Below are positions 7,458 to 18,487 of a DNA stretch of 64,000 nucleotides, piece by piece. Position numbers and translations under genes: made by a program. The stretch lies in IMG/VR virus record IMGVR_UViG_3300042869_001157, positions 1 to 64,000 of that record. One strand, given 5' to 3'. Below the pieces are notes generated by a model. It searched no databases, was not told where the DNA came from, and saw only the letters and a program-made list of their open reading frames with translations. Within the stretch, counting starts at the first letter, position 1. Every line of letters begins with the position of its first letter. Source of the stretch: a virus.

Positions 7458-10400
7458 ATGTCCAATTTCTCCACGTCAGACATACTTTTCAAAGCACTCG
7501 ATGGTCAAATCAATATTGACTCAGCGCAAGGAATTGTTGAATGTTTCGTAGCCGCCATCGGCAACAAGGACTCGGTAGGTGATGTCATCGTCAGCGGTGC
7601 GTTTACGGAAAGTCTCAAGCGTCGTAAGCCACGCGTAGTTTGGGGACACAACTGGAACGATCCCATCGGTAAGGTTCTAGAAATCTACGAAGTACCAGCG
7701 AACGACCCACGCATCCCCATGAAGATGAAGATGGCTGGCGTTGGTGGACTGTACTCTCGCGTTCAGTTCAACCTTGCAACCGAAAAGGGACGTGAAGCCT
7801 TCGCCAGTGTGGCGTTCTTTGGACAAGAACAAGAATGGTCAATTGGCTACAAGACACTCCAAGCAACATTTGACCCCACAATGCAAGCAAACGTTCTACG
7901 TGAAGTTGAACTATATGAAGTCAGCCCTGTTCTTCACGGCGCAAACCAACTAACCGCAACACTTTCCGTCAAGAGCGATGATGGTGGAGAAAAGTGTGGA
8001 CCTGAAGGAATGCACGGCGGGATGCACGGTGGAATGAACGCCAGCCGACCAGGATCAACCACTATCGATATCCCTCGCTTCAACCTTATTCCGGCAAAGC
8101 CACGATCATTCTCGACAGAGAACGAACGTACCGACATTTTTGCTCAAGGCGAATCTGGACAGTTGGGCGACGAGGCCCGCACAGCACTTGAAATGGAATT
8201 ATCATCACGTTCAGCAAGCCCACTCAGAGTAGTCAATGCAACCGAAAATAGTGTTGTATTTGATCGCACAATGCCAGATGGAACACGCATGACCTATCGC
8301 ATTGGGTACCATCGCGAGTCACAAAGCGGCAGATACATGTTCGGCAAGCCAGAGAAGATGGCTTCACAACAGATAGTTCCATCACAAATGCCTTCAATGC
8401 CAATGTCGGTCAAGCCAGGATACGTAACTCGGTCCTACAGTGATGCGCAGCAGCCAATCGCAATGATGAAATCATTCGATGAGCAACTTGATCAGGCCGT
8501 TGAAATTCTCTCCAATGCCGGAGAAGATGAAACAATCAAAGAAAGCGAATTGCAAAAAATTCAAGACGCCATCGACTATCTACGCAATCTCGCCGATGGA
8601 CAGCAGAAAAAAACTGCTTTAGAATATTCGGTATGGTGTAAGCCACAATATGCATACAAAGTCAAGTCACTACTAGACCCCGTACTCAATTACCATCGCC
8701 TAGAAGCACACGTTGACGACTACGGTGTTCATGTAACTAGCGGGCTCAATGAAGATTCGCTACAGGCACTCAGATCAGCCCATAAAAATATTGCTTCCTA
8801 CCTTGATGGTGGCGGTGGTTCAAAAAAAGGTGATGGGGCGCCTAACACCAAAGCCGCCCCCAAGACCAGAATAAAAGCCCTTAGTGGCAAAATTGGTCCT
8901 AAAATTGGTGGCGGTTTGCGTGCTGCTCCTGCAGGCATGGCATTCGTCGACATCACTGGCGTTACTGACGCCGACTCTGACGGCATTGTTTTTGAAGGTA
9001 AACCAGGCTTAGAACGACCAATTATTCCTCGCTTTATCGTACCTAAGAACCTTGCCAGAAAACTTTCAAGCATTGTCGAAGGCGATGCCGAATCAATTGA
9101 GAAGCAGCGTCGTGCAGGTAATGGCAATGTTTCTTTTGATGAAAAGAAACTTCGCGGGATTATTGATGACATCGGTGGTGACCCCAATCTCTTGCAGAAT
9201 ATTTCTTCTGACGGCATGCGCTCGCGTGGCGAAATGCGACCCATTGGTTCTGACTTACCATTTGATCTACAAACTGGCAAACCACGCAAACGATTTGATG
9301 AAACTGATGAGGAATTTGCAAAAAGAACTCGCCCACTTGCGTTTGATTTGAGGCAGACAAAACCTAGCAAGGCAAAGTATTCTATTACGAATTTCTCCAG
9401 TCGAAGCGGCATGCGCTCACGACGTGGTGAATCAAAAGAACGAAGAAAGGCTATTTCGGAAATCGATGACGCAATTTCATTTACCGAGTCATTGAAACGT
9501 TCCGACGATGGTCCTGCTTTCTTTTTTTCTGATGGCATTGAGGCAGCAAGCGATTTTACCCGTGCTCTTGAATACAATAATCTGTTCAAGTATCTTGATT
9601 ATGAGTCAGATTCTGATTCCGATTCAGGATATCGCGTTAGTCTTGATTTGGAATCAATGGATGATTCTGAACTAAATGACCTTATTGATATTCTTAATGA
9701 TGGTCAAGAACCCGAAGACTATCTTGAAAAAATTCCAACTGATGATTCTCGTGGCATGCGTTCACGCTCGGGTGATCCGGAAATCGATTATCAACTTGAC
9801 GAACAAGATGACCGTCAGTTCCGTGACAATCGTCTTGATGCACCGCGCAAGAAGCCCCAGAAGTCGATGCGAGAACTTCGTGAAGAGAATCGCCTGAAGC
9901 GTCAGCGTGAGGCAGAGAATGACCCCGAGTACATTCAGTATATGCTTGACGAGCAAGCAGACATGCAGCGCGATATGGAACGCGAAGAACGTGGCATGCG
10001 TTCACGACGTGGTTCAACTTATAGAGAACGTGGTCCAAGTTATGAAGAGCAATTCGAGGACCTAGATCAAGATTCTGGTCATTTCAATAATTTACTTGAA
10101 CGTACTGTCGAAACAATGATCGAAGATGACGAACTTGACCCGAAGGACGTTGATTGGTCAAACATTCTTGACAATGAAAAAGTAATGAGTCGTGCCGAAG
10201 AAATGTGGAATTCTGACGTTGAAGATCATTGGGCTGATGTTGGCGAACGACAGCGCGATGACCGTGGCATGCGTTCACGACGTGGCTATGTTGGTCCTCC
10301 TGATTCGTGGTATGAGCCAGATGACGATCCTTTGGAGCCACTAGAAGAACTAGTCGGTGAAGAGTGGAACAGGGGTGACTCGGATAGATATTACGAGACT

Positions 10401-13400
10401 GCTCGCGATTGGACTAGAGAAAATGTAGACCAATACAAGGACATGACTGATGATGAATGGGATTCCCTTTTGGATGACGTCAATGCATCAGACGACCCTA
10501 TTGCAGCAATGCATAAATTGTTTAAAGAATACGATAATTCCGACGCCTTCGATGATGATATTCGTCGTTTTGCCGAAAGTGATTTAAATAGTTTTGATGA
10601 AGATTACGATGACCGTGGTTTCCGTTCACGTCTTGGCGACGCGGTACGTAAGCAAGGTCGCGAAATTGGCAAAGACCTCAAGAGAGAGGCTAAGAAATTT
10701 GCTAGAGAAAAGGGTCGCGAACTCCTTGATGATGCTGTAGACAATATTTTTGATCGCAACAGAAGAGATCGCGGGATGCGTTCGCGTAGATTCAGGGAAG
10801 ATAGCAAGCCAGACAAAAAATTAAAACCAGCGTACGGAAGAAGAGGGCCAGTTCAAGCACTTCAAAATATGAGTGACGAGGAACTTGTTAAACTTCTTCA
10901 ATCGTATGGCGAAACGGCATGGCGTCCATGGGACAGGAATCCACAATCTTCTTCCCTCCTTTTGAGAGATCGCCCATCATTGAGTTCTTTGGTTCAAGAA
11001 CTTGATTCACGTGGTTACGACGTATATCAAAGCGAGGGACGTGAGCCTGAATATTTCGGTGATTATTCCGCCGGAGATAAGAGCGTTTATGCACGCAAGC
11101 GCGGACAAGAGCCATCACCATTGGAAAGAATGCTCAATGGCGAAATGTCATGGGGAGTGGAGGAAGAAACAAAGCCGCAAGATGTCATTGACTCCCAACT
11201 AGAAGATCGTCGTCGTAGCGAAAGCAAAACATGGAAAGCAACAGTCCCTGACGACTACAAGCCATCAGATGGTGCCCTAGAAACTCTGACACCTGCTGAA
11301 AGAAGACTTCTAGAGACTTTTAAGCCAAAATCTAAAGCACAACGCAAACAAGAAATGCTTGATTCTTTCCGCAATCAAGCAAAACGTGATGTCGACAGCA
11401 ATAAACCTTACGATACTTGGGATTGGTACCCCACTTTCGAAGAGTGGGATCAGGAATACAAAAAGAAATTGCGCCAATACAGAAAAGCGCAAAGAAAAGC
11501 CTACGCCCACGATCTAGAAAAAGGCAATGTCAAGCCAGTAGAAGAGCGTGCTGTTCAGCAAACTGGCTGGTCAGTAGAAAATCTTGACTGGGATAACTTT
11601 AAACCAAAGCCTCTTCGCTTTGGACCTTATGGCGGTCCTCGCGACGTACCGGAACTACTTCGTGGTTTCCGTTCAAAAATTACTGATGGTTTAAGAAATG
11701 AACGCGATAACAGCGTTAAATCTACGACAACCATAGAACAACGAGCATTCGATATTCTTGCCCAAATGTCGCAGCGTAGCGGCCAGAAATTTGGTTTGAG
11801 CGATAAAGAACTGCAAGACATTTTTGATGGTGACCAAAAGATTAATCCCGAATTGATGAAAATTGTTCGTTCTGAACTAAAGCGTCAAGGGTTCACTAAA
11901 GATGATGTTGCAGATGTATTGAGTGGTCGCTATGCGGGGTATGCCCGAAATAAAATATCCGGAGCACCAGACGATGCTGATCGTGTATTTGAAGGAGAAA
12001 TGGAATCTATTTCCAATCGTGCATTCCAGGAATCGATGGACATACTCAGCGATGGGTTGACCATTGAAGAATTCCAAGATTTTGTTTCTTCTGGCAGAAT
12101 TCCTCAAGGCAAAGAAAGCATCTTGAGACGCGCCAATGAAGTGTATGACAACATTGTTCAAGATAGTGACAAGCAGCGCGCAATGGGCCTACGTTCTCGC
12201 ACAGGACGCAATATTGATGCAGAAATCGACACCAATATCAAGAAGCAACGCGATCTTGAAAAAGAACTCGATGATGAAAAAATTGATTTAGCAGAATTCC
12301 GTCGCCGTCAAGCACCATTACGCCAAGAGTTTTCTGACCTACGTAAAGAGCAAGGCGCTCAATCAGCAACTAGAAAAGCGCCAGAGTTAGATGCCACTGG
12401 TCGTCCACGTCGTGAAATGATTGAACGTGACGAAAAAGGAAAAGTCAAATTTGATTCAGAAAAATTCTTAGCAGAACAGAATAGTAAGCGTCGTTCTACG
12501 ATGTCGGAACTTGGTTTCACTGAAGAAGAGATAAATGCTTTGATGGGTGCATCTTCTTCTGGCATGCGTTCACGAGGCAGATCGAACGAAAGTTTCAAGA
12601 ATGCTCGCGCTCTGTACTCATCTAAAAACAAAGAAAAAATTGCCGACAGATTGACAGAACTTACGCAACGTCGAAATGAACTTAATGCCAAATCAAAAGA
12701 ATTATTGGATCAATATTATGCCAATGGGCGAGATTTTAATGATGAAGAAAATGACATTTATGATGAAATTGAAAATGAATTAGACGACGTCAATGACGAA
12801 ATTAGAGGAATTTCTGATTGGGCAAAATATGCGACAAGTGAAGACACTCAAAGATGGGTTGGTCGAACTGGTATTAGAAAAACCCGTATGGCTTATAGAA
12901 AAATGCTTGACGACGGTGAAATTAGTCAAGGAAAATACGACAGACTCCTTGAGGACCTTATCGACCCTACATTTTTTGATGATGAACATTGGGACAGCGT
13001 AGGCGCCATCCCGTTCATATCATATCTTCGCGATGTTTTTGAAGATGATGATGACATCTTCGTAGATGTAGATAACCAATTATTGACATCTGAAAAAATT
13101 GATGATTTGTCATCTGATTTTGCTGCAGAAAAAGTTGCAGAAGGCCTTGCTAACTTAAACAACAGAGGAATGCGTTCGCGTTCCGGAAAAAAGAATAATT
13201 CCGAAAAACGCAAAATGGTCACGAAGTTGACTCCAGATCAAGTTCGTATTATGCAAGAACAAAAACTTCGTTCAAAGAAAATTCCTGGCAAGAAAAAAGA
13301 TGGCCCGTCCAAGAATGAGTGGGGTTTCCGTTCACGCGAAGACTTTGGCAATTCTGCTGGCGCAGCAATCAACTATTTGAGCGAAATTTTCTCTAAAGAC

Positions 13401-16400
13401 AACAATGATTTGTCTTCTAACGAAAAATATTTGCGTCGCCACCTCTTGGATAACGGAATCAAAATTGATTTCTATCGCGGAGGTCGCGAAGGCTCTATCG
13501 GTTCAGATATCTCCTTGCGAGATAACGATAGAGCAGGCATGGACGACAAACTAGATGCTTTATTGAACACAATATCTAAAGATAAAAAAGCATCAGATAT
13601 CTTGTCTGATAACGGATTCTTAATGGATGATCGTATTTGGGAAACTATGCCCTCATACAAGAATCGCCCAAACCGAAAAGGACCCAAATTAGGTGACAGA
13701 GAACGTGGTGTTCAGGCGCGAGCAAACATTACAGATTTAGCACCTGGTGATGTTCTCCCCGAAAATTGGGATGATGAAACTAGTGCTGTTGGTGGGCCAA
13801 TGGTTCGTATTGCCGATATTCGTAGTGATGGTCAAGAAGATGGCTACGTCACGATGGTGTTAGAGAACATGTCTGATGGTACTACTGAAACACGCACATT
13901 TGGTACGAATGACACATTCCCGAACGTAAGCAGACCGTCTGGTTCTCGTGGTGGACGTCAGCAAGGAATGCGATCCAGAGGTGGCGGGCAATACTGGACC
14001 GACGGCGCACACAGGATTTGGATTTCCGATGATGAAGAACAAAATAGTGACGTCGGAGTCGATGCCATGCGAGATGGTTTCCGACCAGAGGGTGGCTCGG
14101 GTAGCGGTAGAGACTACTACCCATCTCGTCGCCGAAGATACCCCACGAGTACCCCCAAGCAAACAGCACCAAAACCAGATGATGGAGATCAATTAATAAG
14201 CGATGCTTCGTCTATTACTGGAAATGACCTTGCTGCGTCCATTGTTCAACAATATAAACAACGTGGCCGACTTACGGACAAACAATGGAATGCACTACGT
14301 GGCATAGTTTCTAAAAACAAAAAACCATCAGCCGGTCCATCTGCAAAAGAAGGAGTAGATAAGGCTGAAGATATTGCGCCTTCACTTTCCAATGAAGATA
14401 AGAAGGCAATCATTGAGGCTGCTCGTGGTTTAAGTGGTGATTTTGCGAAAAGTGTTGTTTCTCAATATAATTCTCGTGGCCGTTTAAGTGACAAGCAGTG
14501 GGCTGCACTAGATAAGGCTACCCGCAAAATACGTGGTACCTCTACTAGTGCTGGCATGCGTTCACGGGCAAATACTGGATCAATTAACTGGGATGAACCC
14601 GACGAAAACTGGGGAGATGGTGCGGGCGGGGATGTAGAAACATGGACGTTGCCAGATGGTGGCTATTATCAAATCTCCCGTTGGGAAGGCGGCGGGAATA
14701 ACCCTGGCGGTTCAGTCGCTACAGTATATGACGCCAACAATAAACAAGTTGCACGAAGTGAAGAATTTGGTTGGTATTCAGACGACGCAAAGAAGTTCTT
14801 GCAGGATTATCACAAAGAAAATACACCTACAGAAGGTGGCATGCGTTCACGTCGTTCTTACGATGACGAAAGTGGTTCGCGTGGGGTCCGCGAAGGAGTC
14901 GCAGAATCTGAACATTTTGAAGGCTCCATGTGGATTGATCAACTCAAGGGCGACAATGTTGATGCCGATGTTATTCCATTAGCGGATATTTATGGTGACG
15001 ACAGGCCTGGATATGGCGTGGTCGGCGTTTATAGAACTGACGATGGATTCGGTGGGATTGAGTATTTCTATGGCGGAGACGATGAAGAGTTCGATTCTGT
15101 TGAAGACGCCATGGACTTCTTGCAAAATGTCGAAGACCAGGGTAATGAGGACATTCTGTATGGTGATCCGGAATTCCGTAGTCTTGACCGTGTTCGTGCT
15201 GCAGGAAAGCCTGGCAGACGTCCCCTAGAAGGATTGCGTTCACGTTCTGGTGGAACGTCAGCAAATGTAGAAGCAGACCGAAGAGATGCTGCCGACAATT
15301 CCGTATCCAACCCAATATCGCCTAATCGCCTTAATGAACTTTCGGGTAGCGATGATGTTGAAACTAGAATAAATGTTGCAAACAATGATGGAGCATTCTT
15401 AGAAACAGTTAATAGATTGCTTGAAGATGACGATCTTGACGTTCGTAAGGCTGCAGATGAGAATATTCAACGACGCTTTGGCGCTATAGCAAACCAGCCT
15501 GGTTCGGATCGACGTAAGCCTGCCTCGCGTCAAAGACGAGAAGCCGCGAAAAACTATTTGGCTCAGCATGAAGAGCGAATGCAGAAAGCCGGCATGCGTT
15601 CCCGCACTATGCGCGAACAAGACCCAAGAGCATACGATGACGTTTATGAATTGATCGATCAAGGTTTGTCTGATCAGGAAATTTATGATTCGCTTGCTTC
15701 TTCGCGGATATCGGGCGCGCGAGAAATAACATTATCTAAAATTGGTCAAATCCGTTCTGGTGGCAGGGAATTAACTCAGGACTCAAATAAGCGCGGATTT
15801 GTAAGAAAAAAGAATACGCGTAAAATCAATGACCGATTTGATGGACAGCAAGTGGCTCGTTTGAGTGCTTCGCGTGGTGGCCGTTACGGTGAGCGTGCGG
15901 ATATCGAAGAAGGCCTCAGTGATGTGCAAGAAATTGCTGACGGCATGCGAAGCAAAGCCGGAACAGGGTTGGGCGAATCACGCGAAATCTATCCTTCACG
16001 CAGAATGGCCGAAAGTAGTGCTGTTGACTTCGTTCGTTACGATGCCGCTAAAGAAGAGTTGGTCGTCCAATATAAGGGCGGCGGCGCTTACGTATTTGGT
16101 GGTATTTCTGCTGATGACGCAGACAGCATTGAAGAAGCAGAGAGTCTTGGTAAAGCACTCAATGATGTGAAGCGCAATGCGACATATTCCGTTAAGCCGA
16201 ATGGTGATGTTAATGGTGTTGAGTCAACGACTGCTGATTTCTTGGAACGTGATTTGCGTCGTGTCCCACTAAGCGAAGACAACAGGTCCGTATACGGTAA
16301 CGCTATTCGGTTACTTCGTGATGGGGTTGATGAAGATAGCGACTTTGCACAGGTTCAGTCTCAGGTTACAAACATAAGCAACCTTGCAAATGAGATGTGG

Positions 16401-18434
16401 GAAAATGATGAGTATGCCGCATCTAATTTCTTGTCAGATGCAGCAGAGAAAATCAATAAGAAACTTAATTCCGTTAGAGGTCAGGGCGGTTTCCGTTCAC
16501 GCGCCGGAGCAAGACATCAACGCATGGAAGTCAATCTTTCCGTAGATGAAATTGGTTTAATTCGTGATGAAATTCGTGGGATTACCGCGAAGCATGGCGG
16601 AAATGGCCTAATTACTTACGGTATGAAGAAGTACGATAATCTTCTTGAAGAGTTACAGAATCAGAAAAAATCTAATCCTGGTCGTTCTTTGATAGTTCTT
16701 TCCTCGGAATACGACAACGTTATGACGGCGTACGATGAATTGGAGAAAGTTGATCCATCATGGATCAAGATGTTTGGTGCCGATCCACTAGAAATGGCCT
16801 CAGTCAGCAAAGAAGGAAAGTACATCAGCCCCAATGTTGATATGCCTGGCGAGGAATTCGATGGCAAGCGCATCAATAACGGTGCTCCAGCAGATATCAC
16901 TCCAAGAATGCAGGGTCAACTTGTTGACTGGGGTCGTCGTCAGCCTAACTTCCGCATAGTTAAGGGTCTCATTGAGGCTCATAAGAAGAATAACGGCACC
17001 ATGACGGCGCGTCAGTGGAGTACTTTGCGCAACATGTTTGACCGCTTCTCTGAAGAGAACCGTAGTGGTGGAGTTAGATCACGAGTTGGTTCTGGTATGC
17101 GTTCAGAAACTGGCAGCGCCGTGTCTAGTTCTCGTACAGGAAAGGGCAAGGGTCCTCGCTCGGCTAAAGATGTTCTTCCTGAAAACTATGAAACTTTGTC
17201 ATTGGATGAGAAGTTTGATGCATTAATTTCTGCAGGTAAATACGATGAGTCGACTAATCCTAACGGTATCCAGGTTGGTGAATATAACGCTGCGTTTAGA
17301 CGTTTGCGTGATGCTGAAGATGAGCAGGACAGAATTACTGCTCGTCGTGAGGCCCTTGCTGAAAGAATGAAGCGTTCGGCGGAGGCCGGTCCGGTAACGC
17401 GTCGTCCGGAAGTTATGGAGCAAGAGTCACCTCGTCGGGCGAATGATGTTGAGACGACTCCTGAGAAGCGGGCGGCATTGGCGAAGAGGACTCGCCAGAA
17501 GCAAATGTCGGCTATTGAAAAAGTCGTTGCTAAGGCGCAGGACAGTATTAGTGGTGCAATTATTGATGGTGATGCTGAAGATGAGCATGGCAACGTCTGG
17601 AATGAAGTGATGGATTTGGTTCAGGCTGAGGATGGCGGCGATGACGCTGACTTGACTCTTTCTAAATTGAGTTCGATCATTGAGGCACTTGATGATTACA
17701 CTATTGGTTTTGAGGGCGAGGAAATGAGCCCAGCGGAACGCAAGAGTGTCAATAACGCTACTAAACTCAAGAACACCCTTGAGGAATTGTATGACGATAT
17801 AGATTCTGATCCGTTCATCAAGCGTGGAAGCACTTCCCGTGAACAAACAGGGATAACTCTCGCTGGAGAGGAAGATGATTCAATTCCACGATTTATGACT
17901 GGAGAAGGTTTACGTTCTCGTTCTAGCCTAGTCAATGGTTATATAGGTGCTCGTAAGAATGCCGAACGTCAACCCAGAGCGGGCATGCGTTCACGTTCTG
18001 GAACTGAACAAGATGGTCGCGCTGAAATTCGCTGGGAAGCAACTGAGTTCAATAAGGTAGAACAGTCGTTGAGTAGGGAAATTTCTGAAGCACAAAAGTC
18101 TGGAGATTCCAAGACTGCTAATGCACTCAGGAATTTGACGAAGATTATGGATAGGCAGAAGTCTGGCGATGTTGGTGGAAAGAGGACTAACGCTGGTGCT
18201 TTGTATCTTACTCAGAATGAACTTGATGATGTGATGGATGCTTTGATGCATGTTGTTGATCGTCAAACTCAAACGGATGGTTCCAGAACCAATATGTTCG
18301 CCCAAATGCTTGACAAACTGGCCGAAGCGGGCATGACAACATTTATCAGAAAAACAGCAAAACCGGTTAATTCTCGATTTGTAGAAAAAACAAACGAGTC
18401 CGGCAGAACTGTAAAGATTCCGCTCAATGAATAA
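7458..18434 (+). CDS. Giant polyprotein with N-terminal S78 prohead protease
   Basis: A 3658-residue protein, the largest in the window. Residues about 18-175 are a Caudovirus prohead serine protease (Peptidase_S78): VWGHNWNDPIGKV with His64, EWSIGYK with Ser128, and LYEVSPVLHGAN. A DADSDG loop follows at residue 504 with RPIIP, inside a 105-residue module that is also found in the 2517-aa protein. From residue 586 onward about 23 copies of a GMRSR-type motif punctuate the chain. Between them are small modules: three GxLTxKQWxAL modules (around residues 2258, 2315, 3152), a HEAT/LRV-like segment (about 2618-2674) and a KTSC-like domain (about 2843-2913). The rest is acidic, charged and unrecognised. 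It is not a tape measure: it lies between portal and capsid genes and lacks long coiled coil or transmembrane segments. AAGGAG precedes the ATG. Confidence 0.93.
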   Translation: MSNFSTSDILFKALDGQINIDSAQGIVECFVAAIGNKDSVGDVIVSGAFTESLKRRKPRVVWGHNWNDPIGKVLEIYEVPANDPRIPMKMKMAGVGGLYSRVQFNLATEKGREAFASVAFFGQEQEWSIGYKTLQATFDPTMQANVLREVELYEVSPVLHGANQLTATLSVKSDDGGEKCGPEGMHGGMHGGMNASRPGSTTIDIPRFNLIPAKPRSFSTENERTDIFAQGESGQLGDEARTALEMELSSRSASPLRVVNATENSVVFDRTMPDGTRMTYRIGYHRESQSGRYMFGKPEKMASQQIVPSQMPSMPMSVKPGYVTRSYSDAQQPIAMMKSFDEQLDQAVEILSNAGEDETIKESELQKIQDAIDYLRNLADGQQKKTALEYSVWCKPQYAYKVKSLLDPVLNYHRLEAHVDDYGVHVTSGLNEDSLQALRSAHKNIASYLDGGGGSKKGDGAPNTKAAPKTRIKALSGKIGPKIGGGLRAAPAGMAFVDITGVTDADSDGIVFEGKPGLERPIIPRFIVPKNLARKLSSIVEGDAESIEKQRRAGNGNVSFDEKKLRGIIDDIGGDPNLLQNISSDGMRSRGEMRPIGSDLPFDLQTGKPRKRFDETDEEFAKRTRPLAFDLRQTKPSKAKYSITNFSSRSGMRSRRGESKERRKAISEIDDAISFTESLKRSDDGPAFFFSDGIEAASDFTRALEYNNLFKYLDYESDSDSDSGYRVSLDLESMDDSELNDLIDILNDGQEPEDYLEKIPTDDSRGMRSRSGDPEIDYQLDEQDDRQFRDNRLDAPRKKPQKSMRELREENRLKRQREAENDPEYIQYMLDEQADMQRDMEREERGMRSRRGSTYRERGPSYEEQFEDLDQDSGHFNNLLERTVETMIEDDELDPKDVDWSNILDNEKVMSRAEEMWNSDVEDHWADVGERQRDDRGMRSRRGYVGPPDSWYEPDDDPLEPLEELVGEEWNRGDSDRYYETARDWTRENVDQYKDMTDDEWDSLLDDVNASDDPIAAMHKLFKEYDNSDAFDDDIRRFAESDLNSFDEDYDDRGFRSRLGDAVRKQGREIGKDLKREAKKFAREKGRELLDDAVDNIFDRNRRDRGMRSRRFREDSKPDKKLKPAYGRRGPVQALQNMSDEELVKLLQSYGETAWRPWDRNPQSSSLLLRDRPSLSSLVQELDSRGYDVYQSEGREPEYFGDYSAGDKSVYARKRGQEPSPLERMLNGEMSWGVEEETKPQDVIDSQLEDRRRSESKTWKATVPDDYKPSDGALETLTPAERRLLETFKPKSKAQRKQEMLDSFRNQAKRDVDSNKPYDTWDWYPTFEEWDQEYKKKLRQYRKAQRKAYAHDLEKGNVKPVEERAVQQTGWSVENLDWDNFKPKPLRFGPYGGPRDVPELLRGFRSKITDGLRNERDNSVKSTTTIEQRAFDILAQMSQRSGQKFGLSDKELQDIFDGDQKINPELMKIVRSELKRQGFTKDDVADVLSGRYAGYARNKISGAPDDADRVFEGEMESISNRAFQESMDILSDGLTIEEFQDFVSSGRIPQGKESILRRANEVYDNIVQDSDKQRAMGLRSRTGRNIDAEIDTNIKKQRDLEKELDDEKIDLAEFRRRQAPLRQEFSDLRKEQGAQSATRKAPELDATGRPRREMIERDEKGKVKFDSEKFLAEQNSKRRSTMSELGFTEEEINALMGASSSGMRSRGRSNESFKNARALYSSKNKEKIADRLTELTQRRNELNAKSKELLDQYYANGRDFNDEENDIYDEIENELDDVNDEIRGISDWAKYATSEDTQRWVGRTGIRKTRMAYRKMLDDGEISQGKYDRLLEDLIDPTFFDDEHWDSVGAIPFISYLRDVFEDDDDIFVDVDNQLLTSEKIDDLSSDFAAEKVAEGLANLNNRGMRSRSGKKNNSEKRKMVTKLTPDQVRIMQEQKLRSKKIPGKKKDGPSKNEWGFRSREDFGNSAGAAINYLSEIFSKDNNDLSSNEKYLRRHLLDNGIKIDFYRGGREGSIGSDISLRDNDRAGMDDKLDALLNTISKDKKASDILSDNGFLMDDRIWETMPSYKNRPNRKGPKLGDRERGVQARANITDLAPGDVLPENWDDETSAVGGPMVRIADIRSDGQEDGYVTMVLENMSDGTTETRTFGTNDTFPNVSRPSGSRGGRQQGMRSRGGGQYWTDGAHRIWISDDEEQNSDVGVDAMRDGFRPEGGSGSGRDYYPSRRRRYPTSTPKQTAPKPDDGDQLISDASSITGNDLAASIVQQYKQRGRLTDKQWNALRGIVSKNKKPSAGPSAKEGVDKAEDIAPSLSNEDKKAIIEAARGLSGDFAKSVVSQYNSRGRLSDKQWAALDKATRKIRGTSTSAGMRSRANTGSINWDEPDENWGDGAGGDVETWTLPDGGYYQISRWEGGGNNPGGSVATVYDANNKQVARSEEFGWYSDDAKKFLQDYHKENTPTEGGMRSRRSYDDESGSRGVREGVAESEHFEGSMWIDQLKGDNVDADVIPLADIYGDDRPGYGVVGVYRTDDGFGGIEYFYGGDDEEFDSVEDAMDFLQNVEDQGNEDILYGDPEFRSLDRVRAAGKPGRRPLEGLRSRSGGTSANVEADRRDAADNSVSNPISPNRLNELSGSDDVETRINVANNDGAFLETVNRLLEDDDLDVRKAADENIQRRFGAIANQPGSDRRKPASRQRREAAKNYLAQHEERMQKAGMRSRTMREQDPRAYDDVYELIDQGLSDQEIYDSLASSRISGAREITLSKIGQIRSGGRELTQDSNKRGFVRKKNTRKINDRFDGQQVARLSASRGGRYGERADIEEGLSDVQEIADGMRSKAGTGLGESREIYPSRRMAESSAVDFVRYDAAKEELVVQYKGGGAYVFGGISADDADSIEEAESLGKALNDVKRNATYSVKPNGDVNGVESTTADFLERDLRRVPLSEDNRSVYGNAIRLLRDGVDEDSDFAQVQSQVTNISNLANEMWENDEYAASNFLSDAAEKINKKLNSVRGQGGFRSRAGARHQRMEVNLSVDEIGLIRDEIRGITAKHGGNGLITYGMKKYDNLLEELQNQKKSNPGRSLIVLSSEYDNVMTAYDELEKVDPSWIKMFGADPLEMASVSKEGKYISPNVDMPGEEFDGKRINNGAPADITPRMQGQLVDWGRRQPNFRIVKGLIEAHKKNNGTMTARQWSTLRNMFDRFSEENRSGGVRSRVGSGMRSETGSAVSSSRTGKGKGPRSAKDVLPENYETLSLDEKFDALISAGKYDESTNPNGIQVGEYNAAFRRLRDAEDEQDRITARREALAERMKRSAEAGPVTRRPEVMEQESPRRANDVETTPEKRAALAKRTRQKQMSAIEKVVAKAQDSISGAIIDGDAEDEHGNVWNEVMDLVQAEDGGDDADLTLSKLSSIIEALDDYTIGFEGEEMSPAERKSVNNATKLKNTLEELYDDIDSDPFIKRGSTSREQTGITLAGEEDDSIPRFMTGEGLRSRSSLVNGYIGARKNAERQPRAGMRSRSGTEQDGRAEIRWEATEFNKVEQSLSREISEAQKSGDSKTANALRNLTKIMDRQKSGDVGGKRTNAGALYLTQNELDDVMDALMHVVDRQTQTDGSRTNMFAQMLDKLAEAGMTTFIRKTAKPVNSRFVEKTNESGRTVKIPLNE

Positions 18435-18487
18435 CATTAATTTACATACACATATGCTACTTTGTTGTACACTTAAAATAGATTAAA

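Noticed and set aside
8798-9589. A 263-codon minus-strand frame opposite the protease-headed gene
   Set aside because: Antisense shadow: the sense frame carries the conserved DxDxDG module also found elsewhere, while this frame is Ser/Pro/Arg-rich without any motif.
7458-18434. Tape measure protein
   Set aside because: The largest gene of a phage is often the tape measure, but this one starts with a prohead protease, lies before the capsid gene and has no transmembrane or long coiled-coil repeats.
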